NCBI GenBank assembly: GCA_037126765.1
Contig: JBBCBC010000034.1
Coordinates: forward strand, 21,016,691-21,080,690
Direction of reading: 5' to 3'
From: Stenogyne calaminthoides
Taxonomy: Eukaryota; Streptophyta; Magnoliopsida; Lamiales; Lamiaceae
DNA: 64,000 bases
The translations under genes were made by a program, and so were the position numbers. Under the pieces are notes generated by a model that saw nothing but the letters and a program-made list of their open reading frames with translations, made no database searches and was not told the origin of the DNA. Position 1 is the stretch's first letter. Each line of letters opens with the position of its first letter. Below, piece by piece: positions 1-11,163 of this stretch.

Positions 1-537
1 GAACATTCAGGTTTATACTAAGCATTCAACACATTACTGAGTCTTCAGTAATTATTGTGCCTTCAATATCCTCTGTCTTCAGTCTTCTGTGACTTCAGAG
101 TCTTCTGAGTCTTCAGGGTCTTCTGAGTCTTCAGACTCTTCTGAGTCTTCAGAGTCTTCTGAGTCTTCAGTGTCTTCTGAATCTTCACAGATATACTGAC
201 TGATATACTGAGTCTTCATGTTGAGTCTTTAGTTTCTCAGTTTCTTAGTTTCACACTGAGTCTTCAGTTTCTCAGTTTCTCACCGAGTCTTCAGTTTCTC
301 AGTTTCATACTGAAACTTCAGAAACTTCAGTTTCATACTGAAACTTCAGTTTCTTCAGAAACTTACTGAGTCTTCAGAATCTAACCTGATCTATATCTGC
401 TGACTATACATTTTGCAGATAACATCCTGAATACTCTAAAATTGAATCCTGACTCAACTATCAAGAATATCCTGAACATGTCATACTCAGGGGTTTTGGG
501 ATCTAATCAAAATCTATCTTTATTAAATTCATCTCCC
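1..537 (-). repeat. 3' LTR of element 1 (partial)
   Basis: Positions 365-537 match 13021-13200 of the 5' LTR with about one mismatch. Positions 60-365 are a degenerate array of gagtcttcag-type units. The outer part of this LTR lies before the window. The expected inner end (TGTTGGGAGATG on the minus strand) is missing its first bases: the polypurine tract runs straight into gggagatgaat. Confidence 0.9.
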
Positions 538-928
538 CCTTTTTGATGATGCCAAAACCTATCTTGTTACAAAGCACTTAACCTTTACTCAGGTTTCAGT
601 TTATCCTATTACAAGATTGGTATATCTCCCAACAGTTATCTCAACAATAAGTCTCCCAACAATTATCTCAACAATTTCTTCAGTAATGAATCTCTCAACG
701 GATTCATCACCAAACAACATTCAGGCATGTCAAAAGTAAAAACATGTAAATTAAGATAATGAGATATTATCTTTTGAGCATAAATGATAAGTTTTCATTG
801 ATGGATAGTAGACAGTTACAAATTACAATGAACTTATCTAAAAAACAGAAAGACAAAAAGATAAATAATATTACAAGAGTCTTCTGAGTCTTGATCTTCA
901 GTCTTCTTTGCTCTTCAGCTCGAGCTCT
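535..928 (-). other. Polypurine tract and 3' untranslated spacer of element 1
   Basis: On the minus strand the run aaaaagggggagatg at about 533-547 is the polypurine tract that primes plus-strand DNA synthesis, next to the 3' LTR. The rest of the stretch, up to the end of the env-like ORF, is AT-rich and has no coding signal that I can see. Confidence 0.75.
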
Positions 929-3900
929 TCAGTTCTCTTCTTCCACCTCATCAGCAGGCACTTCAAGGTTGAACATTCCATAAGATCTTCTCTTCAGTGC
1001 ATCTCTCTCTTTAATGATATCAGGATTGTTCCCTGTCAGGCCCAACTGAATGGCGTACTGAGAAATCTCTTGAGAAATGGCTTTTTCATTCACACAGTCA
1101 TTCTCCAGCCTAGGAGGAGGGTACGAGTATGGACCAGGGATGTTTATCTGAACATTTCCTTCATCCGCAAGATTGATCCAGCCTTGAAGATACTTAGGAT
1201 AGAAGGTCAGGAGATAGTCAATGAAAGCCTCATTGGAATCTGAGCTCTCCCCTCTCCATTCTCTGAGCACATCATAGTAGAACCAAAAAGTTCTCTTGAT
1301 TTCTTCTCATGCATCGTTGAACTGGATTGGCATCCACTTGTCAACATGCGGCCATTTCTGTGCTTTTGTGTTCCCCCTCCTCTTGCTTGCGAACCTCTTG
1401 AAACCACTCTTTCTCTTCTGCTCTTCTTCCATCTTCTTTCTGATCAATGGAACTCCAGAAACAGAAGCAACAGTTTTCTTAGCTTGCTCAACTTGGAGTG
1501 ATTTCAGAGCACTTCTAGTATTGAAGACCTTCTTCTGTGGCACTTCCTCAGACTCTTCAATATCTAGAATCAGCTTTCTCTGAATTGGCTTAGAAGCCTT
1601 AGCTCTTTTGCCCTCAGGCTCCTCAAACGCCACAGCCTTTCTTTTAGTGGGAAATTCAGCTCCAGCTTGGCTTGTCCCAACTCTTCTACCACTCAGTTTC
1701 TCTGCAGCAACTTCTTGCATTGTTTCTTCTGAAACCTGAGCGTAGACTGGCTTCTCCACCTTTTTGAACTTTAGCTTTTCAGTGGCCTCGATTTCCTTCA
1801 TGGCTTCAGCAATGATTTTCTTTTCTGCTTCCTTGACAGTCTTGCCTTTCAAAGTATGATCCAATAACTTTCTGAGATCAGCTCCGGGTCTTTCCCCCTT
1901 CTTGGGAACCATACTTTGGCAGAAGCCTGGAGAGTGTTGTGTCCATATGATACTGCTCTTTACTGACACTACGCACCTCCCCTGCCAACTGATCTTGCTC
2001 CTCTTCGAGCCTTCTTAGGTGGTTCTTCGCCACTGAGAATTCTTCAGACATATGAGCAAATTGGCTGGAGAGAGCTTCCTTGAACATGTCTGTCATTTTG
2101 GCCATGAGCATTGAGCTCATCTCCTCAACAGCATTCTTCACCAGCATCTCATTCTTCTCCACCAATTTGGCTTCAAGAAATTCAGTTCTTTCCTGATGCT
2201 TCTCCTTCAGCTCTGCACTTATCTCAGTTTTGACCCCTTCCATTTTCTCTTCAATCTTTCCTTCCATGGAGGTCAGCTTCTCAGTTAGAGTGTTCTGAAG
2301 TTGCAACAGGTCTAAAGACGAACTCAAGCTTTCCATCTTTTGATCTTGGTTGGCCAATACCTCCTCAATCTGAGCAACTTTGTTCAGGATTGGCTCAACC
2401 TTCTCCAATTTCTCCATCACTGGGGTGAGATCAATCTCAGGAGCATATATGATCTGCTGTTTCTCCTGAGCTGGCTGTTCAGCCTGAGTCTCAGTCTGAG
2501 CCTGAGCTTCAGTCTGAACCTGGGCTTCAGACTCAGTCTGAGTCTGGGTTTCACCCTGTTCTTGGGTGTCCACCTGAGCCTCAATCTGCATATCAGACAT
2601 TACAGAATTAAAGATAGGTACTTCAGTAATCTTGGCATAATTTTTAATAGTGCCAAAAGTTACCTGAAGGCTAACTTCAGTCTGAGGATGTTCGACAGCA
2701 GGCTCTTCAGCATCAGTTTTGTCTTTCTCCATCTGAGATTAACTCTCATCATCCCCTTGTTGGTCCCCATCCTGAGATTTGTCTTTTGAGCTCGGGGCAC
2801 CAACTTCAGGATCCTTCCTCTCAGCAAATTTCTTCTTAACCAGCTCATCAAAGTCAGAAATTTTCATCCTGAGCTTGGTTTTCCTGAATCCTGAGAATTC
2901 AGTAAGCAGAGCTGTTTCCTCGTTCCACCAGTCTTCACCTCTGAATGAAGCTATATTGAGCATTTCAGGCAATGTCTGGTTGAGGATATAGACTGTTGAT
3001 CTGAATCTGAAGAAGATGTCTTGGAGGTCAGGGAATGAGCTAAGCTCAGGGTAGCGGTCTAGAATGAACCATTCCCCCTTGCTTCGAAATTCAGTCTCTT
3101 CAGCTTCACCCTTCTTGAGCATCGGGCTCTCAGGTTCAGTAGGAAAGTCTGCTGAAGGATCAAGTAGTAGATCACTCAGGAGCTCATCAATGTTCATCGG
3201 CTCCTGAGGCTCAGCAAAATCTGAGGGTTGGGCAGGCAGCTCCTCAGTCTGAATCTAAACTGGTTCTGAGGTCTGAGCTGGCGCCTCCTCAGTAGGAATC
3301 TGAGTTTTCTCTGAGGTTTGAGCAGGCACTTCCTCAGAAGGAATCTGAGCAGTTTCTGAGGTCTGAGCAGGTGCTTCCTCAGCAGGAATCTGAACTTGCT
3401 CTGAGGTCTGAGGTCCTTGGAATATTTCTTGAGAGAACTTGTCAGAGCTTAGTGACGTCTCAAGAACCTCAGAGAAGACTTGCTCCTCAGTTCGCTCTTG
3501 TGTTTGTGCCGTTGATATAACATGAGCCAATATATGCAAAGGCGATTTTTGAGTTTGTTGGCCCTCAGGTTGTATCTCCTCAGTCTCACTCTCCTCCTCA
3601 TCAGTGAGAACCACCAATCTTTTACGCTTTGGAGCAAGGGTCTTCTTTTTCAAAGTTTCACCCTTCTCCTTCTTGGCCTCCAACAAAGCCTTCCCGGCTT
3701 TTTGGGTTTCTTCAGCAGCAGTTGGTGATTCCACTTTCTTCTCTTTCTTCCCTCTTATAGTCTTTTTGGTGGCAACAGGCTTGAACATCACCTTAGACTT
3801 AGGGAATGGAGTGTTGTTGGCAAAGATATCCTCCTCATCTCGACACATCTCCAAAATAAAGGCTATTTTGGTGGCATGGAGTATCTTGCCTTTGATCGAT

Positions 3901-4547
3901 ATAGATCCATCCTCCTTCTTTATGAGCTTGGCTTGGTCACTCACCACCTTAATCAGATATCTCAGCCAGTTAAAATCCTTGGTGGGTGAGTCCTCTATTG
4001 CCGCCATCAATTGGAGTTTGGGAGTGCTAATCTGCTTAAAGCTCCCCGATCTACTCATTATACACTTACTCACAATATCCATCAAAACTCTGTACTTTGG
4101 TTTCAAATGCCGCTTATGCAGAGTTGCCTCAAACTTAATAGGATGTTCAGCAATCCTATCAAGATATTCCTGCTCCCGTCCCAACATATAAGTTGTGGGA
4201 TCCTCTCCTCTATCACATAACTCAAAAACATCATTAAAATTTTTAGGGATTATATACAACTCCCGTACAAAATCTACATATTTTGAGGTATGCTCTAGAT
4301 GGGAAACAGAAATTTTAGACTCAATTCTATCTTCCTCATCGATTTCCAGATTAGAGACGAACTATATTACCTCTCGAGAGTATTCCGCCTCCGGTCGGCT
4401 TGCGACAAAGTTCGTCAGTTTCGCTAATCGGATCAAATGAAGCGCCTCTTCTTCATGTTTTGCGTTGGATGTACTCTCCAGAGAAACCACGTACTCATAC
4501 CATGGCTTATTAGTTTCGGCTAATCTGTCGAATATGGATAGAGTCAT
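929..4547 (-). pseudogene. Decayed env-like ORF downstream of pol (SIRE type)
   Basis: Five stretches of open reading frame lie in one line and are best read as a single ORF of about 1200 codons. It starts at the ATG at 4547 and runs in one frame to about 1900, broken by stops near 4362, 3255 and 2739. It then shifts frame at about 1900-1970 and continues to 929 through one more break near 1290. The N-terminal third (about 4547-3700) looks globular. It is followed by Lys/Glu-rich sequence, three tandem repeats of about 16 residues containing EEAPAQTSE (3258-3405), a Gln/Thr/Glu low-complexity block (about 2460-2600), a probable coiled coil (about 2000-2420) and a basic C-terminus. I see no convincing signal peptide or transmembrane segment. 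The position between RNase H and the 3' LTR matches the env-like ORF of SIRE elements; true envelope function is unproven. Confidence 0.65.
3258..3405 (-). repeat. 48-bp tandem repeat inside the env-like ORF
   Basis: Three in-frame copies of a unit of about 16 codons encode variants of QIPxEEAPAQTSE. Because the unit length is a multiple of three, the array kept the frame, which suggests it formed while the ORF was still coding. Confidence 0.8.
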
Positions 4548-5180
4548 TTTGGGAAAATATTGAAGGTTTAGGGTTTGAGAATGACGATTTCTGGGCAAAG
4601 GGGTTTTTTTATTTGCAGAGGATTTTGGGAGACGAAGGTTCAATAAAATAGGCTTGAATGGCTTCTCAAGGAATATATAGAGTGGGATCGTGGGTAAATA
4701 GTGTGATTAATTAAAATCAACGGTTAAGATTGATCCACCGACTAATCGGGTATGCGAAAGGACGATTCACCGAAAAGTACGCCGCCATTTTAACCTCATT
4801 GGTGATTAAATGAAACAGAGCATTTAATGACTGTTGACCTTCCTTGGAATTTCAAAGATCCCGCCCAAAAAACATTCTTCAGGTGCTTTGTATTTATTGC
4901 AAATGATTACTGAGTTTCACTTAAGCAATAAATGAGTCGCATGAGTCATTACTTCTTCAGACTAATTTCCCTCTATCAGTCTTACTGAGTATTGACCTTG
5001 ATAAAATGTCAGTATGATACTGAGTACTGACCGGGTTCAGTATGATACTGAGTACTGACCTTCAGTACACCTGAGTTTCTTCAAGACTCAGTTCAGTATT
5101 TCCAATTTTATCCTGAGTTTCTCAGTAGAATCCTGAGAGAACTCCATGCATCTGAAAACCTTCAATTTTTTAGATTTACT
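4548..5180. other. Spacer between RNase H and the env-like ORF
   Basis: About 630 bp with no credible ORF. It contains repeated tactgagtactgacc-type motifs (about 4980-5060) similar in flavour to the LTR repeats. It may have held splice or promoter signals for the downstream ORF, but none is identifiable. Confidence 0.5.
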
Positions 5181-6947
5181 CTATACACCTGGATCCAACA
5201 TCCCTAATTCAACTGATAGTTCCTGAAATCTTGATTCAGCCAATGGTTTAGTCAAGATATCAGCTCTCTGCTTATCAGTATGAATTTTCTCCATCCTGAT
5301 GTCCTTTTTCTCTACATGATCTCTGATGAAGTGATGTCTGATATCCACATGCTTGCATCTGGTGTGCAATACCGGATTTTGTGAAATAGCAATGGCACTA
5401 TTATTATCACAAAATATTGGTACTTCATTGGCTACAACCTTATAATCTCTTAATTGTTGTCTGAGCCAAAGATTCTGAGCACAGCAGCTTCCTGCAGCCA
5501 TGTATTCAGTTTCAGTAGTACTAGTTGCTACTGAGGTCTGTTTCTTCGAAACCAAGATATCAACTTACTTCCAAGAAATTGACAAGTTCCTGTAGTGGAC
5601 TTCCTGTCAATTCTACAGCCTCCATAATCAGCATCTGAATAACCAGTTAATTCAAGGTTATCATCAGTTGGATACCACAATCCTCTATTCACTGTGCCCT
5701 TAAGATACTTCAGTATCTTTTTGGCAGCCTCCATGTGACTTGCCTTAGGATTAGCTTGGTATCTTGCACATATCCCAACAGCAAATGTTATATCCGGCCT
5801 ACTTGCTGTGAGATAAAACAATGATCCAATGATCCCTCTATAATCAGTATGACTTACTGATTTGCCTATAGGATCAGGATCCATCTTGTAGTTAGTATTC
5901 ATGGGAATTCTAACTGCATTGCAATTTTGTACACCATACTTGGCAATCAGATCTCTGGTGTACTTTGCTTGGTTGATGAAGATTCCTTCCTTTGATTGTT
6001 TCACTTGAAGTCCTAGAAAGAAATTCATCTCCCCCATCATAGACATCTCAAATTTGCCTTTCATCAGTGTAGAAAACTTTTCACACAACTGATGATTTGG
6101 AGATCCAAAAATGATGTCATCTACATATATCTGAACTAGTAAGATATCTTCCCCATCTTCTATCCTGAACAAAGTTCTATCAACGGTTCCTTTGACAAAA
6201 CCATGGTCAGTAAGAAACTGAGAAAGGGTATCATACCATGTTCTGGGTGCTTGCTTAAGACCATACAAGGTTTTTCTGAGCCTGTAAACTTGGTCATTCT
6301 GTCTGAAACCAGGAGGTTGTTCCACATAAACCTCTTCTTTAAGCACACCGTTCAGAAATGCACTTTTCACATCCATTTGATAGACTGTGAACTTCATGTG
6401 GGCAGCATATGCAAGAAACAATCTGATGGCTTCTAGTCTTGCAACAGGTGCAAAGGTTTCATCATAATCCAAGCCTTCTTCTTGGGAATAACCTTGTGCA
6501 ACTAGCCTTGCCTTGTTTCTTACAATGTTGTTATTTTCATCTCTTTTATTCTTAAATACCCACTTGGTTCCAATAACATTGTGCCTTTCAGGCCTATCCA
6601 CTAGCTCCCATACTTCATTTCTTGAGAATTGATTCACTTTCTTCTTGCATAGCAAAGAATCCAAAAAGAATCTTGTAGAGCTTCTTCAATCTCAAAGAGG
6701 GCAACTTTCTCTCGATAGGAAGCAGCGAGAATAGTGCACTCTCACCATGGAACCTTCTTGTCTTAACACCATCAGTTAGATCACCCACAATCTGACTTGT
6801 AGGATGACTATGTAACCATCTTCTTCTAGATGTTCCCCCTTCAATAGTATCCTCAACATTTGACATGTTAGGTTCAGGCAGGTTCATTAAACTCAGGGAA
6901 CAACAGAAAAGGAGAAAGGGAATCATCTTCCTCAGGGGAAATTCCAT
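5181..6947 (-). pseudogene. Copia reverse transcriptase and RNase H (element 1 pol 3' part)
   Basis: The main open stretch (6664-5528) encodes RVT_2: the GTKWVFKNKRDENN and KARLVAQGYSQ blocks, QMDVKSAFLNG, the catalytic YVDDIIFGS near 6135, then SRPDITFAVGICARYQ. RNase H begins with GYSDADYGGCRIDRKSTTG. The frame then shifts near 5540, and the rest (TTETEYMAAGSC, IFCDNNSAIAI, KHVDIRHHFIRDHV, ADILTKPLA) runs to the stop at 5181. A second shift near 6650 separates the RT from the hinge after integrase (6947-6615). All key acidic residues are readable, so the lesions are the frameshifts rather than lost motifs. In life this part of the polyprotein copies the element RNA into DNA and removes the template RNA. 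Confidence 0.93.
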
Positions 6948-7281
6948 TCAGAACATTGTCAGTGACATTTGTTCCCCTTTGGTTGATAGATTCAGAATTT
7001 ACCTCAGCTGTGACCACATCTTCATTGGCATCACATACCTGAGTCTGAACTGGTGTCTGTTCAGATTGGTCAGCTTCGGTGTGTTGGTTTTCCTTCAGTG
7101 GAGACTTTCCATCCTGAGTCTCACCATCCTGAGTTCCATCCTAAACTTCTTTGTCTGAGTCTGAGTCACTCCATTCATAGAAGGTGACTGACTTCTTCTT
7201 TTCAGGTTCAGTGGATGTTTTGTCATTCCTTTTCAGGCTTAGTCTGGTGATTCTCTTGGTCAGTTCTCCTGAATCATGTTC

Positions 7282-8375
7282 CTATTTCTTCTGAACACAA
7301 ATAGATTCATCAAAAACAACATGAGGTGTTTCCTCCACAATAAGAGTCCTACAGTTGTAAACTCTGAAAGCTTTACTAATTTTAGAATATCCTAAGAATA
7401 TTCCTTCATCAGCTTTGCTATCAAATGTTTTCAACTGATCTTTACCATTATTGTGTATGAAACACTTGCAACCAAACACACGAAAGAAAGAAACAAGAGG
7501 CTTCCTTTCATTCTAAAGCTCTTATGGTGTTTTGCCTTGACTCTTGGTCAGCATGGATCTTTTTTGAGAATAGCATGCAGTGTTGATAGCTTCAGCCCAA
7601 AATCTTTTAGGAATATCAGCTTCAGCTATCATTGTCCTTGCAGCTTCTTTTAGGGTCCTGTTCCTTCTTTCAGCAACACCATTTTGTTGAGGGGTCCTTG
7701 CAGCTGATGTTTCATGAGTAATTCCATTTGCTGCACAATAATCAGATATAATATGGTTTATAAATTCAGTTCCCTTGTCAGATCTGATTTTGACCACACT
7801 CAGGTTCTTTTCAATACTGAGCCTTTTCAGTAGTTCAGGCAGCTTTATCTGAGTCTCTTTCTTACTGAGTAAGAATATGACCCAAGTATATCTTGAGTAG
7901 TCATCAACTACTACGAGTGTATATTTCCTGCCATTAGTGCTCACTGGTGTTACTGGACCAAAAAGATCCATATGCAACAACTGAAGTATTCTCTCAGTAG
8001 AAACATCTACTTTGCTTTTAAATGATGCTCTAATTTGTTTTCCTTTTTGGCACGCATCACAAACATGTTCCTCACTGAACACTTTATTTGGTAACCCTCT
8101 CACAAGTGCTAATCTTGCAAGTTTATTCAGGGTTTTTGAAATTCAGGTGATTCATTCTTTTATGCCATAACCAACTGGTATCTGTGGAACTTTTTGCAAC
8201 CAAACATGTATCTTTAGGAGTTGAACTCCAATCAGCAAGATACACATTTCCTTTTCTTGTACCAGTCAGTAATATTTTCTGTGAGATATCATCTTTCACA
8301 TAACATAAGTTCTTTGAGAACTCAACATTGAATCCATTATCACAGAATTGACTTATTGAAAGCAAATTATGTTAC
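7282..8375 (-). pseudogene. Copia integrase (element 1 pol middle part)
   Basis: The GAG-pre-integrase zinc module is readable: LWHKRMNHLNF, then CDACQKGKQ, giving the HHCC metal ligands. The rve core follows with MDLFGPV, VVDDYSRYTWV, IRSDKGTEF and TPQQNGVAERRNRTLKEAARTM, so all three catalytic acidic residues (D, D, E) are present. A frameshift near 8105-8125 separates the zinc module from the core. A stop near 7510-7520 precedes the C-terminal FGCKCFIHNN and GIFLGYS blocks, which end at 7282. About 330 bp of Ser/Glu-rich hinge sequence to 6950 links it to the RT. Confidence 0.9.
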
Positions 8376-9241
8376 AATCCAGATACATATGAAACACCAT
8401 GGATATGAACTGAATCGATTTCCAAAGTTCCATATCCTTTAGTCTGTCCCTTGGAGTTATCTCCAAATGTGATCTAAGGGCCTCTTTGTTCAACATAGTC
8501 ACTGAGTATTTGCTTGAATCCTATCATATGTCTTGAGCATCCACTGTCAAGATACCATACAGCAGGGGCCATTTCATCTCTACTCATTAGTGCTATGTGA
8601 TCTTCAATCAGCTCAGTGTCCTTGTTTTTCTCCTGAAAAACAGATCAAATCTTAGGTACCCAATTGGTGTAGGGTTCTACAAGGTTAGTTGTACCTTTCG
8701 GAATCCAAATCTGCCTCACAACTCTAATCACTTTAGAGTGGCTGATCTGTCTGCCATAAACATCTACATACACATTTACCACTCTGGGTGCCTTAGCTGT
8801 GTCTTGTGTATGAGTGCTAGCATTGGCATGAACATGAGCCTTAGGTTTTTTCTTGGGTTCAGGCCTTTTGTTCCATTGCTTTGGCTTCTGTGCAGTTGGT
8901 CTGAATCTTTGTTGACTTGGGTTCAGGTAACCTTTACCCTTAGGCAAGTGGGGCTTAGGTTGCCTGTACTGAAATAGGGGTCTTTCAGTAATCTGAGGAC
9001 TTGGTCTTTTCAGTTGAGAATGTCTCTGCTGAGTGTTTCTCTTCTAAAAATTCCCCTGCTGGTTCAGTGCAGATCCTTTCAGGTTTGCATTCTTAGCCTG
9101 AGGCTTCGAAGTACTTGCCTGGAATTTTCCTACTGAGTGGTCAGGTTTTCTAGCCTTCACCTGAGGTTTGGGCTTTCTTACCTGAACATTCAGTTTTTCT
9201 GGAACCATAGGTCCTTTTCCCTTGTCTAACACCTTGGGCAT
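8376..9241 (-). pseudogene. Gag tail and copia aspartic protease (element 1)
   Basis: It continues in the same frame as gag after the stop at 9245. It first gives a basic Lys/Pro/Gln-rich linker (9241-8645) with several stops. The protease core WYLDSGCSRHMIG follows, with the catalytic Asp codon at 8546-8548; DSG rather than DTG is usual for this copia lineage. Further stops lie near 8474 and 8373. The protease would have cut the Gag-Pol polyprotein into its parts. Confidence 0.85.
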
Positions 9242-9244
9242 TTC

Positions 9245-11038
9245 TTAAGTTCGAAGTGTAGGTGCCACTTGTTTAACAAAGATTGTCTTCTTGCTACTTG
9301 ATGCAGCATTCAGATGACCTTGTGAGGTTCCCCCTGGAATGTATCCCAATCCAGATTTTATAGTGGCAGGTCTCTTATAACTCTGAATTTCATCTATTAC
9401 TTTAGATGCAGTATTCAATAGAGTTAGCTTCTTCTGCGCACTATCCTCACATTTTTGTAAAGTTTCATGCTTCTCAGAGAGGTCATTGAACTTAGTTCTG
9501 ATCAGCTGAATCTCTTCAGTGGATTTCTCTAGTTTTTCATTCAGGGTCACTATCAACTTCTCTTTCTCTGAGAGTTGTACTTTTAGAACATCTACTTCAT
9601 CAGTTCCCATTAATTGAGAAGTGATCTCAGCATTACTAGTGTCTTTCCACTTAAGATTTTTAGCCTTCAGTTCATTGTTCTGCTCTTGAGTTTCATTCAG
9701 CAGTTCTTGTAAAACAACATAGTCCTTCATCAGACTCTCAAAAGAATCCATCAGGTCAAATTGACTGTTTACAGTGGAACTTGATAACTCTTGTGCTAGT
9801 GTAGGAGCAACAACAGAGAAAGAAGAGTTTACCTCCTCCACGGCCATCAGACAGATGTCATCACTACCACTCTCTGAGAACATTTCATCTGAAGAGCTAG
9901 ATCCTTCCTCAGAATATTCTTCTTCTGCAACCATGGCTTTCTTGTTGGAGAACTTCTTTTCTCTTTTAGCTTGCCTTTCTCTTCTCTCCTTAGCACTCAG
10001 GTCTGGACAATCATACTGGAAGTGACCTTTCTTTTGGAAGTTATAGCATCTGTTGGCATCATCATCCTGATCACTTTCTTCTTTGGACTTGGAGTCCTTC
10101 TTTTTGGATGAAGATCCTTCAGCTTTCAGGTCCTTTCTCTTCCCAGTTGATTTGTCCTCAGTTTTCTTCTGGTACCTGTGATTCCTGTAATAGTTTTTAT
10201 ATTTTCCATATCTACTATTAAGTCTTTCAAACCTCCTTGCCATCAGTGCTAGCTTATCCTCAAGCTCATCCTGATTTTTAGCAAGGGAGTTCTCAGACTC
10301 TCTAGTTTTACAGGTTTTATCCTTGGCTTTGAAAGCCACATTTTTACTAGATGATGAATCATCTTTGCTGTCAGCTTTCTTTGATTTCTTATCAATTACG
10401 AACTCATAAGCCTTCAGCTCAGAGAAGACTTGTTGGTATGGCATTGAATTAATGTTATTGGTGTTATCAATCACCACTACATGAATATCCCATTTCTTAG
10501 AAAGACCTCTAAGAATTTTCAATGCTACTTCTCTTTGTGGATATCTCTTTCCAAGTGCATTTAGATCATTCATAATACTAGTGAATCTGACTTCCAATTT
10601 GTCTATAGATTCACCATCTTCCATTTCAAAACTGTCAAACTTTCCAATGGCAACTGAAAGTTTATTTTCCTTGATATGATCTGTGCCTTGACACATTACA
10701 GCTAGTGTATCCCAAATTTCTTTTGCAGTATTACAATGAGAAATCATTCCCATCACACCGTCATGAATTGTACTGTATAGTGTGTCTTTGGCAATATAGT
10801 CTATATTAACTAACTTCCTCTCCGCAGGATTCAGTTGGTCATCAAACTTAGGAAATTCTGTCCTGGGATCATTTCTCTCATTTTCTGTTCCTCTGGGATT
10901 AACCACACTGAATTGGAATGGCCCTTCAGAGACCACTCTCCACATACGTTCATGTTTAGAATACAAAGAGCCTCGCATTCTCGATCTCCATAAATCATAG
11001 TTCTCCACTGAGAACATGGGAAGTTTCTTAGAAGACAT
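9245..11038 (-). pseudogene. Copia Gag capsid-nucleocapsid protein (element 1)
   Basis: The open frame extends upstream to 11125. The ATG at 11038 (MSSKKLPMFSVENYDLWRSRM) is the better start because it opens the conserved Gag N-terminus and lies 112 bp inside the primer binding site. Residues about 1-200 form the UBN2/DUF4219-type capsid region (EIWDTLAVMCQGTDHIKENK, LSKKWDIHVVVI). Charged linkers follow, then a CCHC knuckle at about 10010-10055, a Ser/Glu-rich acidic tract and a long coiled coil (LEKSTEEIQLIRTK). The second zinc cysteine is replaced by Phe (CYNF instead of CYNC), which should abolish zinc binding. The ORF is open over about 597 codons and ends at a stop at 9245, after which the frame continues into protease. 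Gag packages the element RNA in virus-like particles. Confidence 0.9.
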
Positions 11039-11149
11039 TTTGTCTGAGTCTTTTAAGATTTCAGCAAATAAGATCTGTTCAGATAGACCACAAGTATTTT
11101 TAGCAAATAAGACTATGGTCAACAAAGCAGGTGGTCAAGTTGAACCACT

Positions 11150-11161
11150 GCTCTGATACCA
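11150..11161 (-). promoter_or_regulatory. Primer binding site of element 1 (initiator tRNA-Met)
   Basis: The minus strand reads TGGTATCAGAGC, complementary to the 3' end of initiator tRNA-Met, the usual copia primer. It lies 2 nt inside the 5' LTR end ACCAACA. Confidence 0.95.
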
Positions 11162-11163
11162 CT

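Noticed and set aside
60..360. CRISPR-like array of gagtcttcag units
   Set aside because: Units are contiguous and degenerate without unique spacers, inside an LTR; the same arrays occur in every SIRE-type LTR of the window.
2340..2789. 149-codon Leu/Ser-rich plus-strand frame
   Set aside because: Shadow of the Glu/Gln-rich env-like ORF on the other strand.
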